A stretch of DNA of 64,000 nt from Hymenobacter lucidus (GCF_020447265.1 NZ_JAJADR010000002.1:620001-684000), one strand, 5' to 3'. Shown: positions 1 through 8,213, counted from the stretch's first letter. The notes: a model not told the origin generated them from the letters alone. Translations and numbers: made by a program.

Positions 1-151
1 CCCAGCGCACGAAGCCATACACGGCGTACACCGGCAGGTGAAAGCGCGGGTCGAGCGTGCGGATGCCCAGCGTGAAGGACGTGCTGTAGCGTTTGGTAAT
101 CAGCTTGCTACACGCCAGACTGGTTTGATCGAAGAGGGCAACGTGGTCCAT
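1..151 (-). CDS. crtB: Phytoene synthase, N-terminal fragment (cut by window edge)
   Basis: The reverse strand from an ATG at 151 reads MDHVALFDQTSLACSKLITK followed by RYSTSFTLGIRTL and YAVYGFVRW. This is the conserved N-terminus of bacterial squalene/phytoene synthases, which join two geranylgeranyl diphosphates into phytoene, the first committed carotenoid step. Only about 50 residues are inside the window, so the aspartate-rich catalytic motifs cannot be checked. It lies 105 bp downstream of crtI on the same strand, the usual crtI-crtB arrangement. The gap holds an AT-rich inverted repeat. Family assignment is fairly sure. The fragment is too short to exclude a related squalene synthase, but the crt neighbours make that unlikely. 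Confidence 0.85.
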   Translation of the reverse strand, partial: MDHVALFDQTSLACSKLITKRYSTSFTLGIRTLDPRFHLPVYAVYGFVRW

Positions 152-161
152 GTTTCTTTGA

Positions 162-257
162 ATTAAGAATTATGAGTCATGAAGTATGAATTGAGAATCG
201 ACCTAGAAGAGGCGCCAACTCTTAATTCAGAATTCTCAACTCACAATTCATAATTAT
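162..257. repeat. AT-rich imperfect inverted repeat between crtI and crtB
   Basis: The left arm (about 162-200) is built of units such as AATTATGAGT and GAATTGAGAAT. The right arm (about 219-257) is the approximate reverse complement, ending in CACAATTCATAATTATTA. The centre is GC-richer. The architecture is that of a short intergenic palindromic repeat. It contrasts strongly with the GC-rich genes on both sides and would sit in the crtI-crtB transcript. Confidence 0.55.
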
Positions 258-1753
258 TACTTCTTAATCCGGTTCTCTTTCTCGACTTCCTTCGCCACCA
301 CCTGGCCCGAGATAAGCGAGGGGGGCACGCCGGGTCCCGGCACCGTAAGCTGACCGGTAAAATACAGATTACTAACCTTTTTACTTTTCAGCGTGGGCTT
401 CAGAATGGCCGTTTGGCGCAGCGTGTTGGCCAGACCGTAGGCATTGCCCTTGTAGCTGTGGTAGTCGGCCACGAAGTCGCGGTGGGCGTAGCTGCGCTTG
501 TATACTACAAAGTCACGGATATTCTCGCCCACGTGGCGCTCCAACCGGTCCATCATCTGGTGGTAATACCGCTCCCGGGTTTCTTCGGGGTCATCCAGGT
601 CGGGGGCCACGGGCATGAGCAGAAACAGATTTTCGCAGCCTTCGGGCGCCACTGTGGGGTCGGTCTGAGATGGGGCCGAAACGTAGAACAGCGGCTTGCT
701 GGGCCACTGCGGCTGCTCGTAAATCTCGTGGGCGTGCTGCTCGAAGTCCTCGTCGAAAAACAGGTTGTGGTGGCGCAGCTTGGGCAGGCGCTTGCTTATG
801 CCCAGGTAAAACAGCAGCGACGACGGGGCCATGGTGCGCGAGTTCCAGTAAGCCTCGTCGTAGTGCCGGTGCTGGGGCGGCAGCAGGTGCTGCTCGGCGT
901 GGTGGTAATCGGCGCCGGCAATTACGACGTCGGCCGGGCGGAAGCCAGCAGCCGTTTGCACGCCGGTGGCACGGCCGTTTTCCACCGTTATCTGCTGCAC
1001 TTCCTGGCCGTATTCGAGCGTGACGCCCTGTTCCTGCGCCAGTTGCACCATACCGCGCACAATCTGGTGCATGCCGCCTTTGGGGTACCAGGTGCCCAGC
1101 GCGAGGTCGGCGTAGTTCATGAGCGAATACAGGGCCGGGGTATTTTCGGACGTGGCGCCCAGAAACAGAATCGGAAACTCGACCAGCTGGAGCAGCTTAG
1201 GATTCTTGAAAAAGCGGCGCACGTGCTTGTGCATACTCTGCAGCACATCCAGGCGCAGGGCATCAACGAGCAGGCGCGGGTCGGCAAACTCCAGCAGGGA
1301 GCGGCCGGGCATGTGCACGAATTTGTTGATGCCGACCTCGTACTTATAGGCCGCCTGCCGCAGAAACTCGTCGAGCCTAGCGGCGCTACCTGGCTCGTAG
1401 TGCTCGAAGAGCTGACGCAGTTCGGCCATTTTCGCCGGAATATCCACGGCATCGTTTGCCCCAAAAATCACCTGGTACGAGGGGTCGAGGCGCACCAACT
1501 CGTAGTAGTCGGACACTTTTCGGCCGAAGCGGGCAAAGTATTGTTCAAACACTTCGGGCATCCAGTACCAGCTCGGGCCCATGTCGAAGGTGAAGCCCTG
1601 GGCCTGAAAAACCCGGGCCCGGCCGCCCGGGCCGTCGTTCTTTTCGAGAATCGTGACGCGGTAGCCGCGCTGGGCCAGGGAAGTGGCTGCCGAGAGGCCG
1701 GCAAAGCCCGCCCCGATGACCAGGACGTGTTGGGAAGCAGCAGGGGAAGTCAA
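257..1753 (-). CDS. crtI: Phytoene desaturase, CrtI family
   Basis: A 498-residue FAD-dependent oxidoreductase that introduces double bonds into phytoene to give lycopene-type carotenoids at the membrane. The Rossmann motif VIGAGFAGLSAA lies at residues 12-23 and is followed by ILEKNDGPGGRA. The C-terminal bacterial phytoene dehydrogenase signature is visible as PGPGVPPSLISGQVVAKEV near residues 470-490. Length is typical for CrtI. The start appears to be TTG at 1753, since no ATG or GTG fits in frame before the FAD motif. It is probably cotranscribed with crtB downstream. The upstream gap to the divergent gene at 2044 is 290 bp. The exact desaturation count cannot be read from sequence. Confidence 0.93.
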   Translation of the reverse strand: MTSPAASQHVLVIGAGFAGLSAATSLAQRGYRVTILEKNDGPGGRARVFQAQGFTFDMGPSWYWMPEVFEQYFARFGRKVSDYYELVRLDPSYQVIFGANDAVDIPAKMAELRQLFEHYEPGSAARLDEFLRQAAYKYEVGINKFVHMPGRSLLEFADPRLLVDALRLDVLQSMHKHVRRFFKNPKLLQLVEFPILFLGATSENTPALYSLMNYADLALGTWYPKGGMHQIVRGMVQLAQEQGVTLEYGQEVQQITVENGRATGVQTAAGFRPADVVIAGADYHHAEQHLLPPQHRHYDEAYWNSRTMAPSSLLFYLGISKRLPKLRHHNLFFDEDFEQHAHEIYEQPQWPSKPLFYVSAPSQTDPTVAPEGCENLFLLMPVAPDLDDPEETRERYYHQMMDRLERHVGENIRDFVVYKRSYAHRDFVADYHSYKGNAYGLANTLRQTAILKPTLKSKKVSNLYFTGQLTVPGPGVPPSLISGQVVAKEVEKENRIKK

Positions 1754-2043
1754 TAGTGCGGGGAGAAGTTGGCAGCAAGCTACAAACCCACTCCCGACTT
1801 TGTTTTGCCCAACGGCTTTTGGCAGCAGACTTCCGCCGGCAATTCCAGTTGTTTGGCCATCAGCAAAAGTCTACTTCATTTTACATCAAACACTTAATAA
1901 TCAAGAAGCAACAAGGATAATAATCCACATTCAAAAGTCCCTCAAAATCCAAAACTGGTATTAATCTGGCTGCAATTGTCTGCACATTTCCTTCACTAAC
2001 GGCCTTTGGCCTCTACTTCACTCCGCCGACAACTCACCAGCAT

Positions 2044-3159
2044 ATGCAACGCCGCCTCTTTCTGCGCAGTTTGTCTTTAGGAGCCGCTACGGTCCTGCTG
2101 CAGCCTTGGGCGGCATTCGGAAAGCCCCAGGCGGCCACTCCGGCCGACGCACGGCAGCGTTGGGGTGAGCTGCTGGAGTATGCCCGCTGGTCGCCGAGCC
2201 CGCACAACGTGCAGCCCTGGAAAGTAAAAGTGGTGTCGGCCACCGAGGCGCAGGTTTTCTACGACCCAGCCCGCCTGCTCCCCCATACTGACCCAACCTC
2301 CCGCTTCACCATTGCCGGGCTGGGCATGTTCATCGAGTGCCTGCGCGTGGCCGCTCTGCCGCTAGGCTTTGACCTCACGGCCCACCACGAGCCGGAAACC
2401 CGCCTGAGCTACTCGGCCCGGGAGCTGCGGCTTTTCGCCACGCTACAGCTCACTGCTACTACCGGCGCACCAACGGCCGTTGTCGTGGACCGGGAGCTGA
2501 TCCGGCAGCGCAAAACTTCCCGCCTGCACTACAGCAGCCGCCCGATTCCGGTGGCGGTGCAGCAACGGCTGGCGGCGCTGGCCGCCGCTTACGGGCACAC
2601 GCTCACCTTCACCGTTGAGCCCGCCACGGTGAATTTTATCCTGGATCTGAACCGCGAAACCCTTTTTACCGACCTCGACGATGTGCCGGTTCGCACCGAG
2701 CTGGCCCGCTGGATTCGCACCAGCCCCGAGCAGGCGCGGGAGCGGAAAGATGGCCTCTGGAGCCACTGTATGGGCTTTCCGGGCCGGCTGATGCACAACT
2801 TCTTCTTTCATAGTGAGCGGTTCAAGAGTGCCTGGAAACGCCAGGTGTTAGGCAAGGTGTATCGGCACTCCATGCACGGCACCACCACGGTAGCCTGGCT
2901 GCAGGGCCCCTTCGGCGGACGGGCCGACTGGGTGCAGGCCGGCACGATGCTGCAGCAGCTCTGGCTCGAAATGACCCGCCACGATCTGTATATGCACCCT
3001 TTCGGCTCGGTGGTGACCAATGCCGGGGCCTACGAAAAATTTTGCCAGAGAATAGCACAGCCGGCCTCGGCTGAACCCATGTGGCTGCTGGTGCGCCTGG
3101 GCTATAGCCAGGAGCCCCCGCGCAGCCTACGCCTGACCGTCAACGATATCCTTATTTAA
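2044..3159 (+). CDS. Exported nitroreductase-like (Acg-type) flavoprotein
   Basis: 371 residues. The N-terminus MQRRLFLRSLSLGAATVLLQ looks like a twin-arginine or Sec signal. After it comes RWSPSPHNVQPW (about residues 49-60), the FMN-binding start typical of the nitroreductase/Acg family, and a second family-like stretch (LWLEMTRHDLYMHPFGS) near the C-terminus. Such proteins bind FMN and reduce or sequester flavin-linked substrates. The real substrate is unknown. It stands divergently from crtI, and the next gene begins only 9 bp downstream, so the two plus-strand genes are probably one operon inside the carotenoid locus. The single domain of about 330 residues matches Acg-like proteins rather than classical 200-residue nitroreductases. 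Confidence 0.7.
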   Translation: MQRRLFLRSLSLGAATVLLQPWAAFGKPQAATPADARQRWGELLEYARWSPSPHNVQPWKVKVVSATEAQVFYDPARLLPHTDPTSRFTIAGLGMFIECLRVAALPLGFDLTAHHEPETRLSYSARELRLFATLQLTATTGAPTAVVVDRELIRQRKTSRLHYSSRPIPVAVQQRLAALAAAYGHTLTFTVEPATVNFILDLNRETLFTDLDDVPVRTELARWIRTSPEQARERKDGLWSHCMGFPGRLMHNFFFHSERFKSAWKRQVLGKVYRHSMHGTTTVAWLQGPFGGRADWVQAGTMLQQLWLEMTRHDLYMHPFGSVVTNAGAYEKFCQRIAQPASAEPMWLLVRLGYSQEPPRSLRLTVNDILI

Positions 3160-3168
3160 CTCAAGCTC

Positions 3169-4776
3169 ATGAAAACCCTCGTCGTTTTGTTCGTTGTATA
3201 CGTGCTGCGCCTGTGGCGCAAGGCGCTAGAGCTAGATTACGGCACCATGAAGCTGCTGTTTTTGCCGCACATGGAGGCAGTACGCTGGAATATTGGCAAG
3301 ATGAAAGCCCTGGCCGTGTTCTGGATGGCCCGTCGGCAGGCCCCGGCTTACCAGCAGTTTCTGCGCGACCATCACACCCGCTCACCCCGTCTGCACGGCC
3401 TCATTCCCGACCTGAGCTCATTGCCCATCATGGACAAAGAAAACTACGTGAAGCGGTATTCACTGGGCGAGCGGTGCCTGGGCGGCAAGGTGCCTGGCCA
3501 CGGCATCATCATCGACGAGTCGTCGGGGAGTAGCGGGGTGCCCACCAACTGGGTGCGGGGCACGGCCGAGCGACGGGCCAACAAGCGGATGCTGGAATTC
3601 GGCCTGTTCCACCTCATCGGGCCCGGCCCCTACTTCCTTATCAACGCTTTTGCCCTGGGGCCCTGGGCCACGGGCATCAACATCACCATGTCATTTGCCG
3701 ATCTGGCCGTTATGAAATCGTTGGGGCCCGACGCGCAGAAAATCATCAACACGCTGCACTCTTTCGGACCCGACCAGCACTACGTTATCATGGGCTACCC
3801 GCCGTTTCTCAAGCAGCTCGTGGATGCGGCCCCGCTCGACTGGCGCAGCTACAACGTAACGATGATCTACGGCGGCGAAGGCATGAGCGAAGCCATGCGC
3901 GACTACCTGCTGGCCAAAGGCATCCGGAAAGTGTACGGCTCGTTCGGGGCCTCCGACCTGGAGCTGAACATTTCCAGTGAAAACGACTTCACCATTGCCC
4001 TGCGCAAAGCCGTGCTGAGCCGCCCCGAGCTGGCCGCCCGCCTCGTGAAATACCCCGGGGCCACGCCCGTCATCTTTCAGTTCAACCCCGCCGACTTCTA
4101 CCTGGAGGAAACCGCCGCTGGCGAGTTGCTGGTCACGCTGTGCCGCCCCTACTACCTGGCTCCCAAAATCCGCTACAACATCCACGACCGGGGCCAGGTC
4201 ATCCGGTTTTCGGAGCTGAAGCGCATCCTGGCCGACTGTGGCCTGACGCCCGATGATATTGCTCCCGGCTACAGCGAGTTGCCCCTGCTGCTCCACTACG
4301 GCCGCGCCGACATGACGGTAGCCTTTTACGGCTCCAAAATAGCCCCCGCCGACTTGCAGGAAGCCCTCATGAGCACCCCAGCTCTGGCTAGCCGGGTGCA
4401 ATCCTTCACCATGTTTACCTCCGAAGACGAAGCCGCCAACAAGAGCCTGCGCATCTGTATGGAACTGGCCCAGGGCCAGAGTATAGCGGATCTTGACGCG
4501 GAAAGTGCCAGCCCAGCATTCTTTGAGGAGCTACAGCGCATCAACCAGGACTTCCGCGAGTCGTGGCGGATGCTGCCGGTTGGGCAACGGCCGGAGCTAA
4601 CCTTCTACTCCTTCCAAACGGGCCCATTTGCCGACAGTGATATGCGCATCAAGCAACAGTACATTCACTCGGAGCCACTGTCGGCGGTACCGGCCAAAGC
4701 AATATCCCCGCGCCGCGCCACTACCCGCCTGGTGGCCCGGCCCAGCACCCGGCGCTTTAATCTATTTGACCTATAA
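3169..4776 (+). CDS. Adenylate-forming enzyme, PaaK/CapK-like AMP ligase
   Basis: 535 residues related to phenylacetate-CoA ligase/CapK adenylate-forming enzymes. The nucleotide loop is DESSGSSGVPT (residues 116-126). Further core motifs are MIYGGEGMSE (about 234-243) and VYGSFGASDLE (about 255-265), and HYGRADMTVAFYG lies in the C-terminal part. It should activate a carboxylic acid as an acyl-adenylate, with or without CoA transfer. The substrate is not identifiable. The N-terminus (MKTLVVLFVVYVLRLW) may touch the membrane. It starts 9 bp after the nitroreductase-like gene, suggesting a two-gene operon. Its stop codon lies at the edge of the hairpin that ends the convergent sigma-factor transcript. 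Confidence 0.75.
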   Translation: MKTLVVLFVVYVLRLWRKALELDYGTMKLLFLPHMEAVRWNIGKMKALAVFWMARRQAPAYQQFLRDHHTRSPRLHGLIPDLSSLPIMDKENYVKRYSLGERCLGGKVPGHGIIIDESSGSSGVPTNWVRGTAERRANKRMLEFGLFHLIGPGPYFLINAFALGPWATGINITMSFADLAVMKSLGPDAQKIINTLHSFGPDQHYVIMGYPPFLKQLVDAAPLDWRSYNVTMIYGGEGMSEAMRDYLLAKGIRKVYGSFGASDLELNISSENDFTIALRKAVLSRPELAARLVKYPGATPVIFQFNPADFYLEETAAGELLVTLCRPYYLAPKIRYNIHDRGQVIRFSELKRILADCGLTPDDIAPGYSELPLLLHYGRADMTVAFYGSKIAPADLQEALMSTPALASRVQSFTMFTSEDEAANKSLRICMELAQGQSIADLDAESASPAFFEELQRINQDFRESWRMLPVGQRPELTFYSFQTGPFADSDMRIKQQYIHSEPLSAVPAKAISPRRATTRLVARPSTRRFNLFDL

Positions 4777-4828
4777 AAAAATTACGGGCCGCCGGCAGCG
4801 CAGCAAGTGCTACGCTACCGGCGGCCCG
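4774..4828 (-). terminator. Intrinsic terminator of the sigma-factor gene
   Basis: A perfect 11-bp stem pairs 4785-4795 (CGGGCCGCCGG) with 4818-4828. On the minus strand it is followed by TAATTTTTTATAG, the expected U-tract. It sits between convergent genes and its U-tract overlaps the TAA of the AMP-ligase gene. Confidence 0.8.
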
Positions 4829-4862
4829 CATTACGCCCGGGCGTTGTGTATTCTCCCTATCC

Positions 4863-5378
4863 CTAGACGCCGGGGGCGTAAACCTTCAGAGCGTCCTTAA
4901 GCTCTTTGCGGGCAATATGAATGCGGTTTTTAACCGTACCAATCGGAATCTGCAGCTTTTCGGCTATTTCAAGATACTTATAGCCAATGTAATACATCAT
5001 AAACGGCGTACGGTAATCAGCGGAAAGACTAGCAATGGCCTCGTTGATGTCCGTTACCACAAAGTCGGAAGTGGCCCCGTTGTGGGTAATATAGTTTTCG
5101 TCGGTGTTGAAATACTGGAAATACTCGGTGCTATCAATATTGCTATTGCGCTTGGTAATCTTATTATAGTTGTTGATGAAGGTGTTGCGCATGATGGTGT
5201 ACAACCACGCCTTCAAGTTGGTGCCCGTCTTAAACTTGTCCTTGTTCAGCATGGCTTTGAGCAAGGTTTCCTGCACTAGGTCCTTGGCATCGTCCGCGTC
5301 GCGGGTCAGGTTCATGGCCACGGGCTTCAGGGAGTAGGAAATCTTCTGTACTTGATCGGTGAATTCCAAAGAGGTCAT
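4863..5378 (-). CDS. ECF-type RNA polymerase sigma factor
   Basis: 171 residues with sigma region 2 at about 15-75 (core DADDAKDLVQETLLKA, then LKAWLYTIMRNTFIN) and region 4 at about 125-165 (YLEIAEKLQIPIGTVKNRIH, a helix-turn-helix). This two-domain layout defines extracytoplasmic-function sigma factors, which direct RNA polymerase to a small regulon. No anti-sigma gene is adjacent, which is unusual for many ECF groups but common in Bacteroidota. Position between the CarH-like regulator and crtI suggests, but does not prove, a role in carotenoid control, as CarQ has in Myxococcus. A TATATTTG box about 32 bp upstream could be its promoter. Confidence 0.92.
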   Translation of the reverse strand: MTSLEFTDQVQKISYSLKPVAMNLTRDADDAKDLVQETLLKAMLNKDKFKTGTNLKAWLYTIMRNTFINNYNKITKRNSNIDSTEYFQYFNTDENYITHNGATSDFVVTDINEAIASLSADYRTPFMMYYIGYKYLEIAEKLQIPIGTVKNRIHIARKELKDALKVYAPGV

Positions 5379-5409
5379 ACTGTTTAGCTTTTCGTGGCAA
5401 AAGATTAAA

Positions 5410-5417
5410 CAAATATA
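5410..5417 (-). promoter_or_regulatory. Bacteroidota -7 box before the ECF sigma gene
   Basis: Plus-strand CAAATATA reads TATATTTG on the minus strand, an exact match to TAnnTTTG. It lies 32 bp upstream of the sigma ATG, so the leader would be short. No clear -33 TTG is present at the expected distance. Confidence 0.5.
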
Positions 5418-5619
5418 CGGGAAGATTCGACTATTGGTCAGCCTAGATAAGAATTTTTCTTAACTAGCCTTAAGTCGTATGTCGGTACATTGATTACCCG
5501 GCCAAGGTACGAACCACTTAATGGGTAGCAGACCTTTGCCCCATAAATTCGGCTTGCCTCCTGTTTCGGAAGTCAAACCCCGGTTTTCGCCCGTTGAAAC
5601 TCCGAGCCGGAACTGGCTG

Positions 5620-5656
5620 AAAACAAGCACGCAGCCTGTTGGGGCTGCGTGCTTGT
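5620..5656 (-). terminator. Terminator hairpin downstream of the CarH-like gene
   Basis: A perfect 14-bp stem pairs 5623-5636 (ACAAGCACGCAGCC) with 5643-5656 around a 6-nt loop. On the minus strand it is followed only by a short TTT, so it is a strong hairpin with a modest U-tract. It lies 26 bp after the regulator's stop. The rest of 5379-5622 (before the sigma gene) holds the sigma promoter box and no gene that I can support. Confidence 0.6.
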
Positions 5657-5682
5657 GGGGCTATAAAGGCCATAATTTTTTA

Positions 5683-6576
5683 CTATACCTGCGGCTGTAG
5701 CTCATCGGCAAAAGCTAGAAAGTCGGTCATCAGTCGGGGATTCACGGCATTAGCAGGCAAGCTCAGTTTCTGGCAGCTCATCAGCGGACCGTAGAATACC
5801 AGCGTAGCATCGGCACACCGCTCGGCCAAGGTATTGATATAGCTTTGCACTTGGCACCGCTCCGGCACAGCCGTTAGCACAGTGCCGATGGCATGCGGCT
5901 GATACACCTTGCACACAGCTTGTAGCTCGTTTTCCGGCATGTTTTGGCCCAGGTACAGCACATGGTGCCCCCTGGCGCGCAAGGCGTAGTTCATAAACAG
6001 TAGCGCCAGCTCATGTAGCTCGCCCTCGGGCAGAAACAGCACCCAGCGCCGTGACTCCCCCGGTAACACCGGCGTCAGGGTGTCGGTGGCGGCCACTATT
6101 TTCTGCCGGATCAGGTTGCTGACCAAGTGTTCCTGAGCTGGATTTATGCTGCCCGTTTGCCACAGCACCCCGATGCGCTGCAGAAATGGGTAAGCCACGC
6201 GCATCACCGTTTCCTCGAAGCCTAATTGCCGGATGGCGCCGTTCAGCAGCTTGTTGAGCCGGGGCTCATCCATTTCCAGCGTAGCGGCCAGCAGCGCGCT
6301 GATCTGGCGGGCGTAGTCGTGGGGGTCTTCGCAGCAGGAAATAACGGCCGAGGCTAGCTCCTGCTCCGTGAGCTGCGCCACCTTCGAAATCCGGTGGCCC
6401 TGGCCGCACAGCGTGGCTACGTTGAGTAGCCGTCGCAGGTCATTGTCGCAGTAAGTGCGAATGTTGGTAGTGGTGCGCACGGGCTGCAGAATGCCGTAGC
6501 GCTGCTCCCACATCCGGATGGTATGCGCCTTGATGCCGGAAATGCTTTCCAGGTCGCTGATTGAAAACTGTCCCAC
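5683..6576 (-). CDS. CarH/LitR-type MerR regulator with B12-binding light-sensor domain
   Basis: 297 residues from a GTG at 6576 (MGQFSISDLESISGIK). The MerR helix-turn-helix with RMWEQRYG occupies about 4-70. Next comes a helical B12-cap domain with W139-x9-E149-H150 (in GVLWQTGSINPAQEHLVS), the pattern that caps adenosylcobalamin in CarH. The C-terminal B12 fold has EGELHEL with H188 as a likely cobalt ligand. CarH proteins repress carotenoid genes in the dark and release DNA when light breaks the Co-C bond. The position equivalent to the second light-state histidine of Thermus CarH seems to be Gln140. The GTG start is 13 bp after the crtZ stop, so crtZ and this gene form an operon. A longer reading from 6687 would overlap crtZ and is less likely. 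Confidence 0.85.
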   Translation of the reverse strand: MGQFSISDLESISGIKAHTIRMWEQRYGILQPVRTTTNIRTYCDNDLRRLLNVATLCGQGHRISKVAQLTEQELASAVISCCEDPHDYARQISALLAATLEMDEPRLNKLLNGAIRQLGFEETVMRVAYPFLQRIGVLWQTGSINPAQEHLVSNLIRQKIVAATDTLTPVLPGESRRWVLFLPEGELHELALLFMNYALRARGHHVLYLGQNMPENELQAVCKVYQPHAIGTVLTAVPERCQVQSYINTLAERCADATLVFYGPLMSCQKLSLPANAVNPRLMTDFLAFADELQPQV

Positions 6577-6589
6577 GGTGCCTGTTCTA

Positions 6590-7090
6590 CTATTTCGGTG
6601 ATGCGGATACGTTCCGGCGCGGCCGACTCGGGGCTGCCTTGCGGCGAGCCAGCTCCAGGTATTTGGGCGACACCCAAAGCATGCCAAACTCCTCGGAACC
6701 GTCGCGGCCGGTAGTTTTGTGGTGCATCTTGTGAGCCATATTCAGGGCCCGTAGGTACTTATTCCCCGATTTGCGCCAGAAGCGCAGCCGCCCGTGAATC
6801 AGCACGTCGTGCACGAAAAAATACACGGTGCCATAGGCAGCAATGCCAATACCGACCCAGAAAGGCCAGCTCTTCTCGGCCGAGCCGTACATGATGCCGG
6901 CCATGGATAAGGCTCCGTAGAAGAGAAAAAAGAAGTCGTTGCGCTCGAAGTGGTGCGGATGGCGCACATGGTGCGAGCGGTGCAGAAACCACAGCGCGCC
7001 GTGCAGCACGTACTTGTGCATAAACCACGCGACAAACTCCATTCCCAGAAAAGTAGCCGTCGTGATGGCCACGGCTGCCAGCGTAGTCAT
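6590..7090 (-). CDS. crtZ: Beta-carotene hydroxylase, CrtZ type
   Basis: 166 residues of the membrane fatty-acid hydroxylase superfamily. Its histidine clusters would bind a di-iron centre: HKYVLHG (25-31), HRSHH (37-41), HDVLIHGR (about 94-101) and HKMHHK (about 119-124). This spacing is that of CrtZ, which hydroxylates beta-ionone rings to form zeaxanthin-type xanthophylls. Several hydrophobic helices lie between the clusters. It is the first gene of a two-gene unit with the CarH-like regulator. The 168-bp upstream gap holds a strong operator-like inverted repeat. Confidence 0.9.
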   Translation of the reverse strand: MTTLAAVAITTATFLGMEFVAWFMHKYVLHGALWFLHRSHHVRHPHHFERNDFFFLFYGALSMAGIMYGSAEKSWPFWVGIGIAAYGTVYFFVHDVLIHGRLRFWRKSGNKYLRALNMAHKMHHKTTGRDGSEEFGMLWVSPKYLELARRKAAPSRPRRNVSASPK

Positions 7091-7162
7091 GTGAGAAAGT
7101 TGAGTGGGTTAGAAATGGGTTGAAGTTCTGCTTATTTGAAAGACAAAGCAGTACAAAGGCAA

Positions 7163-7192
7163 AAATGTTCTGACTTCACAGCCAGAACATTT
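7163..7192. promoter_or_regulatory. Operator-like 10-bp inverted repeat upstream of crtZ
   Basis: AAATGTTCTG (7163-7172) and CAGAACATTT (7183-7192) are exact reverse complements separated by 10 nt. The half-site centres are therefore two helical turns apart. The element lies 73-102 bp upstream of the crtZ ATG. A near-consensus -7 box (TGCCTTTG on the minus strand, 7154-7161) follows directly, so a bound protein would cover the promoter. The natural candidate is the CarH-like MerR protein encoded next door. This is an inference. Confidence 0.55.
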
Positions 7193-7258
7193 CTACAAAA
7201 TCAGTCGGCTCAGGTTTTTACCCGGATTCTTAGCTGGTGCTTACACAGCGCGACGCGC

Positions 7259-8071
7259 TTAATTATCCCAGGTGATTTTCTCCTTATTAAGAAAAGCGGC
7301 AATGCCGCGGCGGCAATCGAGGGAGCCGCGGGCTTCGGCATTCATCTGAGCGGCGTAGCGCAGGCTGTCTTCTAAGGGCATTTCGGGGATACGGGCCAGC
7401 ATTTCCTTGGTCAGCTCCATGCTTTGCCCGGAGTTTTCGACGCAAAGGCGGCGGGCAAACTGGTACACCTGCTCGGCCAGCTCTTCTTTGGACACCAGAA
7501 AGTTAACCAGCCCAAAGTCGGCGGCCAGCTGGGCCGAGATGACGTCGCCGGTGAGCAGCAACTGCTTGGTGCGGGCCTCCCCTATCTTGCGCACCAGAAA
7601 CACGCTGACAATGGCGGGCAAAAAGCCGATTTTCACTTCGGTGTAGCCAAACTTGGCCTCGGGCACAGCAAAAGCAAAGTCGCAGATAGTGGCCAGCCCG
7701 CAGCCGCCGGCCAGCGCGTGGCCCTGCACTTCACCGATAACGACCTTCTTGAGGGTGTAAATCTGGTGAAAGAGCTGCATCAGATGCGTCGAGTCAGCCA
7801 GGTTATCGGTGTAGCCAAAGCCCTGCAGCTCCTGAATGTAGCCCAGGTCGGCGCCGGCGCAGAATACGGCTCCTTCGGCCCGCAGCACGATGACTTTGCA
7901 CAGCTCATCTTCTTCGGCAAACTCGAAAGCCTCCTTCAGCTCCGACACCACGTCGTAGCTGAGGGCATTGCGCTTGTCGGGGCGGTTGAGGGTGATGTAG
8001 CCGATGGCGTCGCGCGTTTCGTAGCGGATGTAACGCAGAGCTTCTAGCTCCTGAGTAGGCATATTATCCAT
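7259..8071 (-). CDS. Enoyl-CoA hydratase/isomerase family protein
   Basis: 270 residues from ATG 8071 (MDNMPTQELEAL). A second ATG at 8062 is possible, and an upstream extension to 8137 lacks family sequence. Crotonase-fold motifs are YITLNRPDKRNALS (about 25-38), the oxyanion loop GAVFCAGADLGY (67-78), and HALAGGCGLATICDFAFA (118-135). Such enzymes hydrate or rearrange enoyl-CoA thioesters in fatty or amino acid degradation. The exact substrate is not readable. It lies downstream of comEC on the same strand with a gap of about 140 bp, and upstream of crtZ. The intervening operator suggests crtZ has its own promoter. Confidence 0.85.
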   Translation of the reverse strand: MDNMPTQELEALRYIRYETRDAIGYITLNRPDKRNALSYDVVSELKEAFEFAEEDELCKVIVLRAEGAVFCAGADLGYIQELQGFGYTDNLADSTHLMQLFHQIYTLKKVVIGEVQGHALAGGCGLATICDFAFAVPEAKFGYTEVKIGFLPAIVSVFLVRKIGEARTKQLLLTGDVISAQLAADFGLVNFLVSKEELAEQVYQFARRLCVENSGQSMELTKEMLARIPEMPLEDSLRYAAQMNAEARGSLDCRRGIAAFLNKEKITWDN

Positions 8072-8213
8072 GACGGGGTCGTTGCAAGGCGGTGAGAGGC
8101 AGAGCGATGCGCAAGGAAAGTAAGCGGCGTATCGCATGAATGGCGTTCGAGTGGGCTTAAACCAAACGTAACAAAAATGGTGCTCTAAATAAACTATATA
8201 GCGAGTAACGAGC

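Noticed and set aside
413-1756. A 447-codon open frame on the strand opposite crtI
   Set aside because: It is the antisense of a clear CrtI gene. Long antisense frames are expected in GC-rich genes with third-position bias, and its translation is low-complexity with no family features.
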